NCBI RefSeq assembly: GCF_026625765.1
Contig: NZ_CP113062.1
Span: 2,294,001-2,358,000, forward strand
From: Frigoribacterium sp. SL97
GTDB taxonomy: Bacteria > Actinomycetota > Actinomycetes > Actinomycetales > Microbacteriaceae
Length of the DNA stretch: 64,000 bases
Reading direction: 5' to 3'
The notes under the pieces are model-generated. The model had not been told where the DNA came from, did not search any database, and saw only the letters and a program-made list of their open reading frames with translations. A program made the translations under genes and the position numbers. Of this stretch, positions 42,325 through 49,215 are shown in pieces. The stretch's first letter is position 1, and each line of letters starts with the position of its first letter.

Positions 42325-43010
42325 CGTGCGTCGACCTCCACGACGGAGAGGCTACGGCCTTCGGCGCGCAGGTGGTCGAACTCGGCCATCGCCCTGATCG
42401 CCAGCTCCTGCCTCGTCGACCAACGAGCGACGGCGTACTTGCCGAGGTCGGCGGCGCCGGCCCGGACGGAGTCGAGGAGGGTCTGCGCCTCGGCGCGCTC
42501 GGTCGTGTAGGTGTCGATGCGTCGACGGGCGATGGCGAGGACTTCCTGGCGGCCGTCGGCAGTCTCGCGGTCGTACTTGCCGTCGCCGGCCGGGATGAGG
42601 TTCTCGGTGATGGCCTGTGAGTTGGTCCAGGTGCAGACGTTGAGGTCCCGCGTGGGCAGGACGAGAGACAGGGCGAACGCGGTGTAGCGGGGCTCCCCGT
42701 CGAAGCCGACGTCGTCGCTGCCGCGCCCCATGGTGGGGAAGCCGCGGTGGGCCAGCTTGAACTCGGGGTTGGCGATCGCGGCTTCGAGCTCGGCGATGTG
42801 GCTGTCGAAGGTGGCGATACGGCCGGCGATGTGGTCGGCGTAGCGGGAGGCGTCACGCGGGGTGGCGACGACGACGTGGGTGTAGGCGCGGGCGGTCTGC
42901 CGGCGGGAGATGGTGCCGTCGGGGTGCGTGATGCTGAGCTTGGGGGTGCTGGCCACGAGGATGCCTTCCGTCCGGCGCTGGGCGGGGTCCCGGCGCGTCG
43001 TCGAGGTCAT
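42321..43010 (-). CDS. Hypothetical helical protein, two possible starts
   Basis: This protein of up to 229 residues contains a coiled-coil segment (about 60-95) and a second helical stretch. No family is recognised. The first ATG, at 43010, is the cassette ATG itself and is in frame with the gene. A GTG at 42956 with GGAAGG 6 nt upstream is the better initiation site by ribosome binding and would give 211 residues. This is one of two places where leader and gene are fused. Confidence 0.65.
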   Translation of the reverse strand: MTSTTRRDPAQRRTEGILVASTPKLSITHPDGTISRRQTARAYTHVVVATPRDASRYADHIAGRIATFDSHIAELEAAIANPEFKLAHRGFPTMGRGSDDVGFDGEPRYTAFALSLVLPTRDLNVCTWTNSQAITENLIPAGDGKYDRETADGRQEVLAIARRRIDTYTTERAEAQTLLDSVRAGAADLGKYAVARWSTRQELAIRAMAEFDHLRAEGRSLSVVEVDAR

Positions 43011-43025
43011 GCGCGGCAGCTGGCG

Positions 43026-43814
43026 TCAGGCGGGCACCCTCGCTGGCAGGCCGAGTGCCGCGGCGCGGGTGGACGCGAACGCTGGCGAGACGTCGAAGAC
43101 GTCGCCGACCCTCCACGAGTCACCGTCGAGGTCTCGCCAGGCGGTCGTGAACTCCGCGGCCGGTGCGAGTAGGCCCGTCGCGAAGAGGTTCGCTTGGACC
43201 GTGGCGCGGTGGCTGTAGCGGCGGCGGAGCACCCGGCCGCCGCGGAGTCCAGGTTGCAGGTAGTGGGTGAAGTAGGCGCCGAGGGTGCAGGCGACGTTCA
43301 GTCGTTGCCGTCGGTCGCTGCCGACGGAGAGCGGGTTGATGGCGAAGTCGCCGGCTCCGAAGATGACGAGCTGGACCTGGTCGCTGCCTTGACGCTCGAA
43401 GCGTCCGCCGAGGCGTTCGAGGAGTCCCCACACGTCGGCGTGCCCGTTCGACGCGTAGATCTGGTGGTGCCGGCCGACGGCCTCGCCGTAGGCGCGGAGG
43501 TCGTCGTACCTCAGTGGTGACGTCTCAGGGTCGAACACCTGGGCGGCGCCGGGGACGTGGCCGAGGTTCAGCTGGTGTCGGCCGAGTGTGGTCGTGTCGG
43601 ACGCTGCAACGAGGGACCTCGTGCCGGGGACGTCGCGGATGAGGTTCTTCTGCCGTGCGTACGTGAGGCCGTAGAGCGCCTCCTGCCGGGTGCAGCTGGT
43701 CTGGCGGATGACGGCGTCCAAGCTGTCGTCGAGCGTCGTCGGGCCCTGGCGGTGAAGCGTCTCGACCAGTGCTTCTCCTGCCCTCTGGGCGGTGGCGGCG
43801 GTGTCGATGGTCAT
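43026..43814 (-). CDS. Degenerate ImmA/IrrE-like protein (zinc ligands lost)
   Basis: This 262-residue protein has an N-terminal winged-helix-like segment and a C-terminal region that follows the ImmA/IrrE metallopeptidase pattern: AINPLSVGSDRRQRLNVACT, LGAYFTHYL, then ANLFATGLLAP. In active enzymes this region reads RFTLAHELGHYLLH...E..AN.FA..LLMP. Here the HExxH positions hold C, T and A and the later Glu is Gln, so no zinc site remains. It may be a binding-only regulator or decoy. Start set by ATGA coupling to a nine-codon leader at 43840. Confidence 0.65.
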   Translation of the reverse strand: MTIDTAATAQRAGEALVETLHRQGPTTLDDSLDAVIRQTSCTRQEALYGLTYARQKNLIRDVPGTRSLVAASDTTTLGRHQLNLGHVPGAAQVFDPETSPLRYDDLRAYGEAVGRHHQIYASNGHADVWGLLERLGGRFERQGSDQVQLVIFGAGDFAINPLSVGSDRRQRLNVACTLGAYFTHYLQPGLRGGRVLRRRYSHRATVQANLFATGLLAPAAEFTTAWRDLDGDSWRVGDVFDVSPAFASTRAAALGLPARVPA

Positions 43815-43917
43815 GGGGTCCTCTCGGTCGTCAGGACCATGCGCGGCGCAGGCCCAGCTCATGGTCTTCGCGCCACGCCGACGTACCCCTGATCTGGAGT
43901 TTCTCTGCTGCGGCCCC

Positions 43918-43923
43918 TACAGT
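43918..43923 (+). promoter_or_regulatory. Probable -10 box
   Basis: TACAGT fits TANNNT and lies about 54 nt upstream of the small gene at 43977; TGGAGT 17 nt further upstream may be the -35. Confidence 0.45.
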
Positions 43924-43976
43924 GGCGATCGCACTCGGAGGACTGGCCGACCGAGCGCACACGAACGGAGCACCCC

Positions 43977-44093
43977 ATGCAGCGCGAGCACCTCGAACCC
44001 CTTCTCGAAGTTGAGACGGACCGGTTCGTTGAGGAGCTGCTCCGTGAGCAGGCCGACAACGCCGGGCCCTCCTCCCCCGACATCTACGCGTAG
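43977..44093 (+). CDS. 38-residue acidic protein
   Basis: The short frame begins at ATG 43977 with GGAG 8 nt upstream and encodes an acidic helix (EPLLEVETDRFVEELLREQ) with a disordered end. Its own probable promoter and ribosome site support it as a real gene. Its 3' end overlaps the convergent gene by 10 nt. Function unknown; its size is that of a small peptide antitoxin or an inhibitor. Confidence 0.55.
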   Translation: MQREHLEPLLEVETDRFVEELLREQADNAGPSSPDIYA

Positions 44094-44611
44094 TCACCCC
44101 GCGTCGGCACGGTCCGTGTAAGCGGCGCCGCACCCTCTGCTCGGTCCAGTAGGCCGACCAGGTGATGCCGCGGCGCCTCCACCGGCTCGTCACCCTCGAC
44201 GTCGACCGTCACGGTCTCCGCGCCCACGCTGATGGCGGTGACGGTCTGGATTCCGTGCTGCTGTGACCAGAAGGTGTCACCGGTGTCGAGCATGTCGTAG
44301 CGGGCGAGTCCGACGAGAGCGTCGAACCGCTGCGCGTCTCGGTCACGACCGCGGAGACGGACCGTTCGACCGGTCAGGTGATCGAGGCGGTCCGCCATCA
44401 GTGTCTCGGCATGCTGCCGGAGCGGGTGGACGGTGACCTCGCGCCAGCCGTCCATGAGAGCTGCTTGCGCGTCGAGGTCGGGCACCTCGAGGAGGACGGC
44501 CTTGAAGGTGTCGTTGGCGACCGACCAGAGGGGCTGGCTACCATCGGCGAGCCGGCCGGGAGTCTCAGCCGGCGTCGTGGTGACGCCGAGGATGAGCTGG
44601 TGATCGGTCAT
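44084..44611 (-). CDS. Hypothetical protein
   Basis: This 175-residue protein has an alpha/beta N-terminal half and a beta-rich C-terminal half (TVTAISVGAETVTVDVEGDEP). No family is recognised. The start overlaps the preceding stop as ATGA. Confidence 0.65.
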   Translation of the reverse strand: MTDHQLILGVTTTPAETPGRLADGSQPLWSVANDTFKAVLLEVPDLDAQAALMDGWREVTVHPLRQHAETLMADRLDHLTGRTVRLRGRDRDAQRFDALVGLARYDMLDTGDTFWSQQHGIQTVTAISVGAETVTVDVEGDEPVEAPRHHLVGLLDRAEGAAPLTRTVPTRGDYA

Positions 44612-44832
44612 CGGCCCGGGCCGCACGCGATGACGGGAGCGTTGATGTCTTCCGGGTGCTCGAGCAGGTGCTTGATGGTCGGGAGCGCGTCGCCGATCGC
44701 CTGGGCGATGAGGCCGTTCACAGCGACGGCACGCTGCGGGTCCTTCTGCCGAAGCTCGAGGTGCGGCGCCATGGCGACCTCGGTGGCCTGGGCGATGATG
44801 CGGATGTCGGTGATGTCGAGTCCGTCGGCCAT
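44608..44832 (-). CDS. Small helical protein
   Basis: This 74-residue protein is mostly helical (IRIIAQATEVAMAPHLELRQ). Function unknown. AGGAAGGAACC provides a ribosome site. The cassette upstream (ATG 44872) is out of phase and the gene starts ATGG, so there is no coupling. Confidence 0.6.
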   Translation of the reverse strand: MADGLDITDIRIIAQATEVAMAPHLELRQKDPQRAVAVNGLIAQAIGDALPTIKHLLEHPEDINAPVIACGPGR

Positions 44833-44908
44833 GGCGGTTCCTTCCTCGGGCGGGTGTTGTCGAGGAGGTCATGCGCGGCGGCCGCACGGGGCCTGAGATG
44901 GCGCCACG

Positions 44909-44924
44909 TACGATGGAACGCATG
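44909..44924 (+). promoter_or_regulatory. Promoter -10 with leaderless start
   Basis: TACGAT at 44909-44914 lies 7 nt before the ATG at 44922, the geometry of leaderless actinobacterial genes. Confidence 0.6.
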
Positions 44925-45206
44925 GGCGAGGACAGGCGGCCGGGCGACGATGTCGACCTGCCCCAGCAGTCCCAGATTCGCGACGTGGGCGGCGTCGAGG
45001 TGACGCTGCTGTCCACCGGCGAGGGCCGGTGGGAGGTCGCCACTGGGTCCACGCCGATCGGCCGGCTGATGGAGCTGCCCGGGTCGCTCGACGAGCCGTG
45101 GCGCCAGTTCACCGTACGGACACCAGCGGGCGACGGCGAGGGTGTCACGGACGACTGGCGGGCCGCGGTCGGCTACCTACTCCGGGTCGCGAACGAAGCC
45201 GCCTGA
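44922..45206 (+). CDS. Hypothetical small protein
   Basis: This 94-residue protein has a beta-rich middle (VGGVEVTLLSTGEGRWEVAT) and a C-terminal helix (DDWRAAVGYLLRVANEAA). Function unknown. It is a lone plus-strand gene with a leaderless promoter; an alternative ATG lies at 44913. Confidence 0.65.
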   Translation: MGEDRRPGDDVDLPQQSQIRDVGGVEVTLLSTGEGRWEVATGSTPIGRLMELPGSLDEPWRQFTVRTPAGDGEGVTDDWRAAVGYLLRVANEAA

Positions 45207-45216
45207 GGCTGAGCTT

Positions 45217-45849
45217 CTACGCGAGCACTCCGTAGCCGATTTCGCGTGCCGCACGGTCGATGACGGCGTCGATGCTGGCGTCGGTCAGAAGCGCGTGGAG
45301 CTGGGGCCTGAGGGGGAACGCCGGCTCCCGCTCCGTGCGAGAGAACAAGGTGATGACAGGCCTGCTGGTGATCGACGACAGTGCGTACAGACCGTCGACT
45401 CTGTCTCCGAGTCGCATGTCGATAGCGCGGGCCCAGGCTTGGGTGCTTCGCTTGTCGCCCATCATCATCGACGCGGCCGAGCCGTTCACCACGGGCCAGT
45501 TCGTCGTCAGGTCAAGGAGAGTCAGGTCGCGTGCTGGCTGCCACGCGACGAGCGCGGGCGCGCCCTGTGCACGGGCGATGACGCGACGGTCCTGGTAGAC
45601 CTCGGCGAACGCAGTGGTCGGGTCGGCTGAGGCGTAGAGGACGCCAGCGTCGGGGTCCATGCCGACGGGTGAAGCGTGCGGGTCCCAGCGCTGTTTGGTG
45701 ATCGGACCGTAGTGGCGCAGGGCGTCCCACGCGGTGGGGTGCGGCCCGGCCGTGCGGTAGATCCGCCAGAGAGCGGCGTCGGCACCGAAGGTTCTGAGGT
45801 GCTGCCCGTCGGTGGTGAACGTGTCGGGCGGCGTGACGGGGACCTTCAC
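45217..45849 (-). CDS. RES-domain toxin (module 1)
   Basis: This 210-residue protein shows the RES pattern: LWRIYRTAG (Arg), then VLYASADPTTAFAEVYQD (Glu) and VNGSAA (Ser) further on. Characterised RES toxins, such as MbcT and ParT, degrade NAD+ or ADP-ribosylate targets and are held in check by an Xre/MbcA/ParS antitoxin. The gene overlaps the upstream antitoxin gene (GTGA), giving the classic antitoxin-first order. Confidence 0.8.
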   Translation of the reverse strand: MKVPVTPPDTFTTDGQHLRTFGADAALWRIYRTAGPHPTAWDALRHYGPITKQRWDPHASPVGMDPDAGVLYASADPTTAFAEVYQDRRVIARAQGAPALVAWQPARDLTLLDLTTNWPVVNGSAASMMMGDKRSTQAWARAIDMRLGDRVDGLYALSSITSRPVITLFSRTEREPAFPLRPQLHALLTDASIDAVIDRAAREIGYGVLA

Positions 45850-46514
45850 GACTGCAGGAAGCTGTCGAGGATGTCCACGACCTCCTGGACGGGCTTGCCG
45901 AGCTGCAACCACTCGGCCGGCGTCACCTGGGTATCTTCGATGCGCAGGTCCTCCTGGCGGGTCGTCATGAACCCCTGAACGCTCGAGGCGTGCATCTCTT
46001 CGGGGATTGCTGCAACGAGGGCGGGGAGACCGGGGAGTACCGGCTGCTTTGCGTCGTCGGTGAACTGCCACGCCGGGAAGCGACGCTTCGTGCCGACGAG
46101 GAAGCTGTAGAGCGTGCCGGCCACGACCCGGTGGCGGATGCTGGAGGCGTCCCGGTCGAGCCGGGCTGCGACCTCCGCTGAGCTCAAGGAGCCTGCGACA
46201 GCTTCGAGGCGTGTTCGGCGCTCGAGCGCGGAGAGCTCTCCACGGGCGACGGACGCCTCCGACTCTTCCAGCTGCTCCTCCGTCATGGCTCCTGAGGAGA
46301 CGAGGAACGCGGCCTGACTCTCGGTCATGGAGCTGACTCGCGCCGGCGGCGCCTTGAGGAGCTCGGTGGCCTCCTGCAGGAGGCTGGTAGCGAAGTCGAC
46401 CCCGCGGCCGCTGCTCAAGACGGTCCCGAGGAACGTGTCGATGCTGAGGATGAACTCGCTGTTGATCGGTGGCAGGTCAATCTTCTGGCCCAGCTCGGCG
46501 AACGCGTCAGACAT
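45846..46514 (-). CDS. Xre/MbcA/ParS-type antitoxin (module 1)
   Basis: This 222-residue protein has an N-terminal helical region, a helix-turn-helix-like segment (VAARLDRDASSIRHRVVAG followed by RFPAWQF) and a C-terminal TPAEWLQLGKPVQEVVDIL that matches the toxin-binding end of MbcA/ParS antitoxins. It should neutralise the downstream RES toxin and repress its own promoter. GAAGGAG precedes the ATG at 46514. Confidence 0.75.
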   Translation of the reverse strand: MSDAFAELGQKIDLPPINSEFILSIDTFLGTVLSSGRGVDFATSLLQEATELLKAPPARVSSMTESQAAFLVSSGAMTEEQLEESEASVARGELSALERRTRLEAVAGSLSSAEVAARLDRDASSIRHRVVAGTLYSFLVGTKRRFPAWQFTDDAKQPVLPGLPALVAAIPEEMHASSVQGFMTTRQEDLRIEDTQVTPAEWLQLGKPVQEVVDILDSFLQS

Positions 46515-46555
46515 GTCGGCTCCTTCTCGGGACACCCTGCCCCGGTACACTCCAA

Positions 46556-46608
46556 ATCGTAGGTGCGAATCAGCGTGCACGCCAGAGGGTGAAGCAACTT
46601 GCACGCCA
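46556..46608 (-). promoter_or_regulatory. Promoter and operator of RES module 1
   Basis: On the minus strand TACGAT (46561-46556) is a -10 box. Direct repeats TGGCGTGCA lie at 46584-46576, over the -35 position, and at 46608-46600. Repeats spaced 24 nt at the promoter suit autoregulation by the antitoxin. Confidence 0.6.
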
Positions 46609-46633
46609 ACCATTCCTGCAGGCGCTGTGGCTG

Positions 46634-46825
46634 TCACGCGGCCAGTAGCGGTCGGTAGGTTGCCGACCCCGGCTGCTTGGCGAGGAACTCCGCCGTCATC
46701 GGTCGGATGCGCATGATCTGCTCCGGACGGGGCGGCGGACCGAAGCGGTGACCGCACCGGCAGAAGACGTTGCCGCCTTCGAAGACCGCACCGATGGTGT
46801 GCCGGTGCTCGGCCCCGGTGGCCAC
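46634..46825 (-). CDS. 63-residue protein with CxC motif
   Basis: The GTG start overlaps the previous stop by one base (TAGTG). The protein contains VFCRCGHRFG and a helical end. Function unknown; it ends close to the promoter of RES module 1. Confidence 0.6.
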   Translation of the reverse strand: MATGAEHRHTIGAVFEGGNVFCRCGHRFGPPPRPEQIMRIRPMTAEFLAKQPGSATYRPLLAA

Positions 46826-47322
46826 TAGAGCTTCCCGGCGGTCGCGGTCCGGGCACGGTCGCGGAGCCAGCCGGACACTGCTGTGACGTGGTGGCGGGGG
46901 ATGTTCGTGTCGGTCTTCTCGAGTGCGGCAGCGCTCTCGGCGATCGCGGCGCCGGTGAGGTGCTGGCGGCTGACGTCGAAGGCGCTGAGGTTGCCAGCGA
47001 GGGTGACGGCGGTGCGGACGCGCTCGACCCACTCCGGGACGGGCAGCGGGTCGGCCCAGCGGAGCGCCCCGTGCTCGGCGCGGTCCGTGAGGTCGCTGAC
47101 CGCCGCCAGGGCGGACTGGGCGGTGAGAACGTCGGCGATGGTGGCGCCGTGCACAGCGGTGACCGGCAGCATGCTGACACTGTCGGTGTACCGGTGGACT
47201 GTGACGCCGAGGAGGCCCAGCTCGTGGAGTAGCTGGGCGTCGGCCGCCCGTAGTCGGGCGACCTCGGCGGTCAGCTCGCGGATGGTGTCCGCGTCGGTCG
47301 TCGGCTGGACCTCGTTCGTCAT
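46825..47322 (-). CDS. Hypothetical helical protein
   Basis: This 165-residue protein is helical with a coiled coil at residues 14-40. No family is recognised. Start set by ATGA coupling to the four-codon leader MNQA opened at 47333. Confidence 0.65.
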   Translation of the reverse strand: MTNEVQPTTDADTIRELTAEVARLRAADAQLLHELGLLGVTVHRYTDSVSMLPVTAVHGATIADVLTAQSALAAVSDLTDRAEHGALRWADPLPVPEWVERVRTAVTLAGNLSAFDVSRQHLTGAAIAESAAALEKTDTNIPRHHVTAVSGWLRDRARTATAGKL

Positions 47323-47350
47323 GCCTGGTTCATGCGCGGCGCCCGCGCGT

Positions 47351-47785
47351 TCAGTTGCGCACCGTGACCTTGAGTCGGTCGATGTAGTCGAAGTAGTCCT
47401 CGAGGGCGTCGATCTCCGCTTCGGTGGGGTACCGGGCGGACCCGGTCTTCACTCCTCGCTCCTCGCGGTAGCTGTCCTGCATGCGGACCACCGCATCCAT
47501 GTCTACGACGGGGTGGGCCTTGATGAGCTCCTGGGCGATGGCCAGGTCGGCGAAGTCCCACTCCCCGAGGAAGTAGTCGCGGATGTCCTCCCGGGTGACG
47601 ACGATCGCGTCTTCGAGCTCCGGGGTGGTGTCCATCTCGGCGAGCTGGAAGGCGTACTCGACGACGAAGTCCAACGCGGCGGCCGCCTCCGGGTACTTGC
47701 TGGCGAAGGCGGCGATGTCGGCGGTGCGCTCGGGCGGGAGTCCCGCGGCTGCTGCGGTCTCGGCGGTGTGCTGGTTGCGGTACAC
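47351..47785 (-). CDS. Hypothetical acidic protein under a TTAACTTTT promoter
   Basis: This 144-residue acidic, helical protein (DYFLGEWDFADLAIAQELI and IDALEDYFDYIDRLKVTV) starts with GTG 47785 after GGAGACC. Function unknown; its acidity recalls DNA-mimic proteins but nothing more supports that. It lacks the start cassette and shares its promoter type only with the next gene upstream. Confidence 0.65.
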   Translation of the reverse strand: MYRNQHTAETAAAAGLPPERTADIAAFASKYPEAAAALDFVVEYAFQLAEMDTTPELEDAIVVTREDIRDYFLGEWDFADLAIAQELIKAHPVVDMDAVVRMQDSYREERGVKTGSARYPTEAEIDALEDYFDYIDRLKVTVRN

Positions 47786-47821
47786 GGTGGTCTCCTTCAG
47801 TTGGCCGTCCCACTGACGGCC

Positions 47822-47862
47822 TCATCTACTACATGGGGCAGGGCGGCGCAAAAGTTAAGCCG
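47822..47862 (-). promoter_or_regulatory. Promoter with TTAACTTTT box (copy A)
   Basis: On the minus strand GGCTTAACTTTT (47861-47850) is followed by TGCCCC and CATGTAGTAG. The same arrangement occurs before the gene at 48312. Spacing between TTAACTTTT and the TAGTAG region is suitable for -35 and -10 boxes. Confidence 0.65.
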
Positions 47863-47911
47863 AATCAGTGGATTTCTTGGACTGGCCGCAGATCGGTCGC
47901 CCCCCGTGCCG

Positions 47912-47944
47912 GCGCCGAGCTGGAGGCGATGTCCAGCTCGGCGC
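47912..47944 (-). terminator. Hairpin terminator
   Basis: A perfect 13-bp stem (GCGCCGAGCTGGA / TCCAGCTCGGCGC) with a 7-nt loop follows the stop of the gene ending at 47959. Confidence 0.75.
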
Positions 47945-47958
47945 TAGCAGGTGCCGCC

Positions 47959-48312
47959 TCAGCGGAGCACGAGCTTGCGGACCTCCTCCTCCAGGCTCGT
48001 GTCGGGCTTCTCCTGGATGCGGTCGTGCAGGACCCTGAACTTGGCCCACCCGACGTGCTCGTAGAGGTGGTCGCGCCACGTGTTGCGGGCGAGCAGCGGG
48101 GTCAGTCCGAGACGGCTCCTCGGGTCGTCCGAAGACTCGAGGTCCTGCACGTCACCCTCGGGGAACGTGAGCGCGACGAGGAAGTCGAGGACCTCCTCCA
48201 TCCGCTGAGCGTCCTCGTCCGAGAAGTGCAGCATCACGCTCATGTCGATGCGGCGGGCGGTGCGACGCTTGAGGCTGCGGCGGTGCTGGCGCGTGATCGT
48301 GGTGGCAGTCAT
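47959..48312 (-). CDS. Hypothetical protein under a TTAACTTTT promoter
   Basis: This 117-residue protein has a basic N-terminal 25 residues (TRQHRRSLKRRTARRI) and an acidic helical remainder (DEDAQRMEEVLDFLVAL). Function unknown. AAAGGAACACC precedes the ATG. Its promoter matches that of the next gene downstream, suggesting joint control. Confidence 0.65.
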   Translation of the reverse strand: MTATTITRQHRRSLKRRTARRIDMSVMLHFSDEDAQRMEEVLDFLVALTFPEGDVQDLESSDDPRSRLGLTPLLARNTWRDHLYEHVGWAKFRVLHDRIQEKPDTSLEEEVRKLVLR

Positions 48313-48344
48313 GGTGTTCCTTTCAACGGGTCGTATTTCGACCC

Positions 48345-48384
48345 TCACCATGTAGAGGGGGCATTCCACCTGAAAAGTTAAGCC
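48345..48384 (-). promoter_or_regulatory. Promoter with TTAACTTTT box (copy B)
   Basis: GGCTTAACTTTT (minus, 48384-48373) overlaps the TAA stop of the preceding gene and is followed by TGCCCC and TCTACATGG. It matches copy A in both boxes and in the central TGCCCC. Confidence 0.65.
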
Positions 48385-49172
48385 AGGGCCGCAAACTCCT
48401 TCAGCCGGCTCGCGCTCAGGGCCCGTCGCATGCTGTCCACGACGTCCTGGCCGAACAGTTCGAGCACCGCCTCGTCCTCGAACCGCTCATTGAAGAGGTC
48501 CTCGAGCGGCAGGTACTTCGTCGCCTGCCGTGAGACGAACCCGTGGTCCATCGAGTGGTGGAGCGACAGAGCGTTGTCGGCGAAGTCGACGAACTTGCCG
48601 ACGACGACCCGGGCGCTCTCCCGCATCGCCTGGTCGACGTGGCCGACGTAGTGGACGTTCTTCTCCGCGCGGGTGAGCCCGGCGGGCAGGAGGTCGTTCG
48701 TCATGCCGCGGACGGCACGGGAAACGATGTAGCCGAAGTGGTGGGCGATGTAACCGAAGGCGATCTCTCGAGCGGCGGACTCGTCGGCGATCGTCGTGCC
48801 GGGCACGGTCGCGAGACGGGCGAACTCCCACACGTGGTCCTCGACGGTGTCGTGGAAGACGATGGCGAGGAGCGTGTGCTCGTCGGTGACGCCGTACCGG
48901 ATGGCGCGGAGGGTGTTCCGCAGCGGGTGCTCGACGTAGTGGACGAGCTGCATCGGTCCGCGCTGCCGGCGGTGCTTCGCCCGGTGAAGGTAGGCCGCCA
49001 GGTCGATGGCGCGCTCGAACAAGGCAGTGTCGTGACCCATGCGGGTCACCTCGGTGAGGATGGCCGTCCGAAGCAGCGACGCCTCCATCTCCTTGAGAGG
49101 CAGGTCGCGGATGGCGCTCTCCACCGACACGAGCTCGGTGAAGGTCGTGGCGGGAAGGCTCTGCTCAGTCAT
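48378..49172 (-). CDS. HD-domain protein, (p)ppGpp hydrolase-like
   Basis: This 264-residue protein has an HD hydrolase domain in the RelA/SpoT (MESH1-like) style: AKHRRQRGPMQLVHYVEHPL near 72, LLAIVFHDTVED near 102, and FVDFADNALS near 200. The domain hydrolyses nucleotide pyrophosphates such as ppGpp in characterised relatives. No synthetase domain is attached. It may blunt a host stringent or toxin response. Start set by ATGA coupling to the leader MGSA at 49183. Confidence 0.75.
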   Translation of the reverse strand: MTEQSLPATTFTELVSVESAIRDLPLKEMEASLLRTAILTEVTRMGHDTALFERAIDLAAYLHRAKHRRQRGPMQLVHYVEHPLRNTLRAIRYGVTDEHTLLAIVFHDTVEDHVWEFARLATVPGTTIADESAAREIAFGYIAHHFGYIVSRAVRGMTNDLLPAGLTRAEKNVHYVGHVDQAMRESARVVVGKFVDFADNALSLHHSMDHGFVSRQATKYLPLEDLFNERFEDEAVLELFGQDVVDSMRRALSASRLKEFAALA

Positions 49173-49215
49173 GCAGAGCCCATGCGCGGACGGCCACCGT
49201 GGACCTAGCCGCCGG

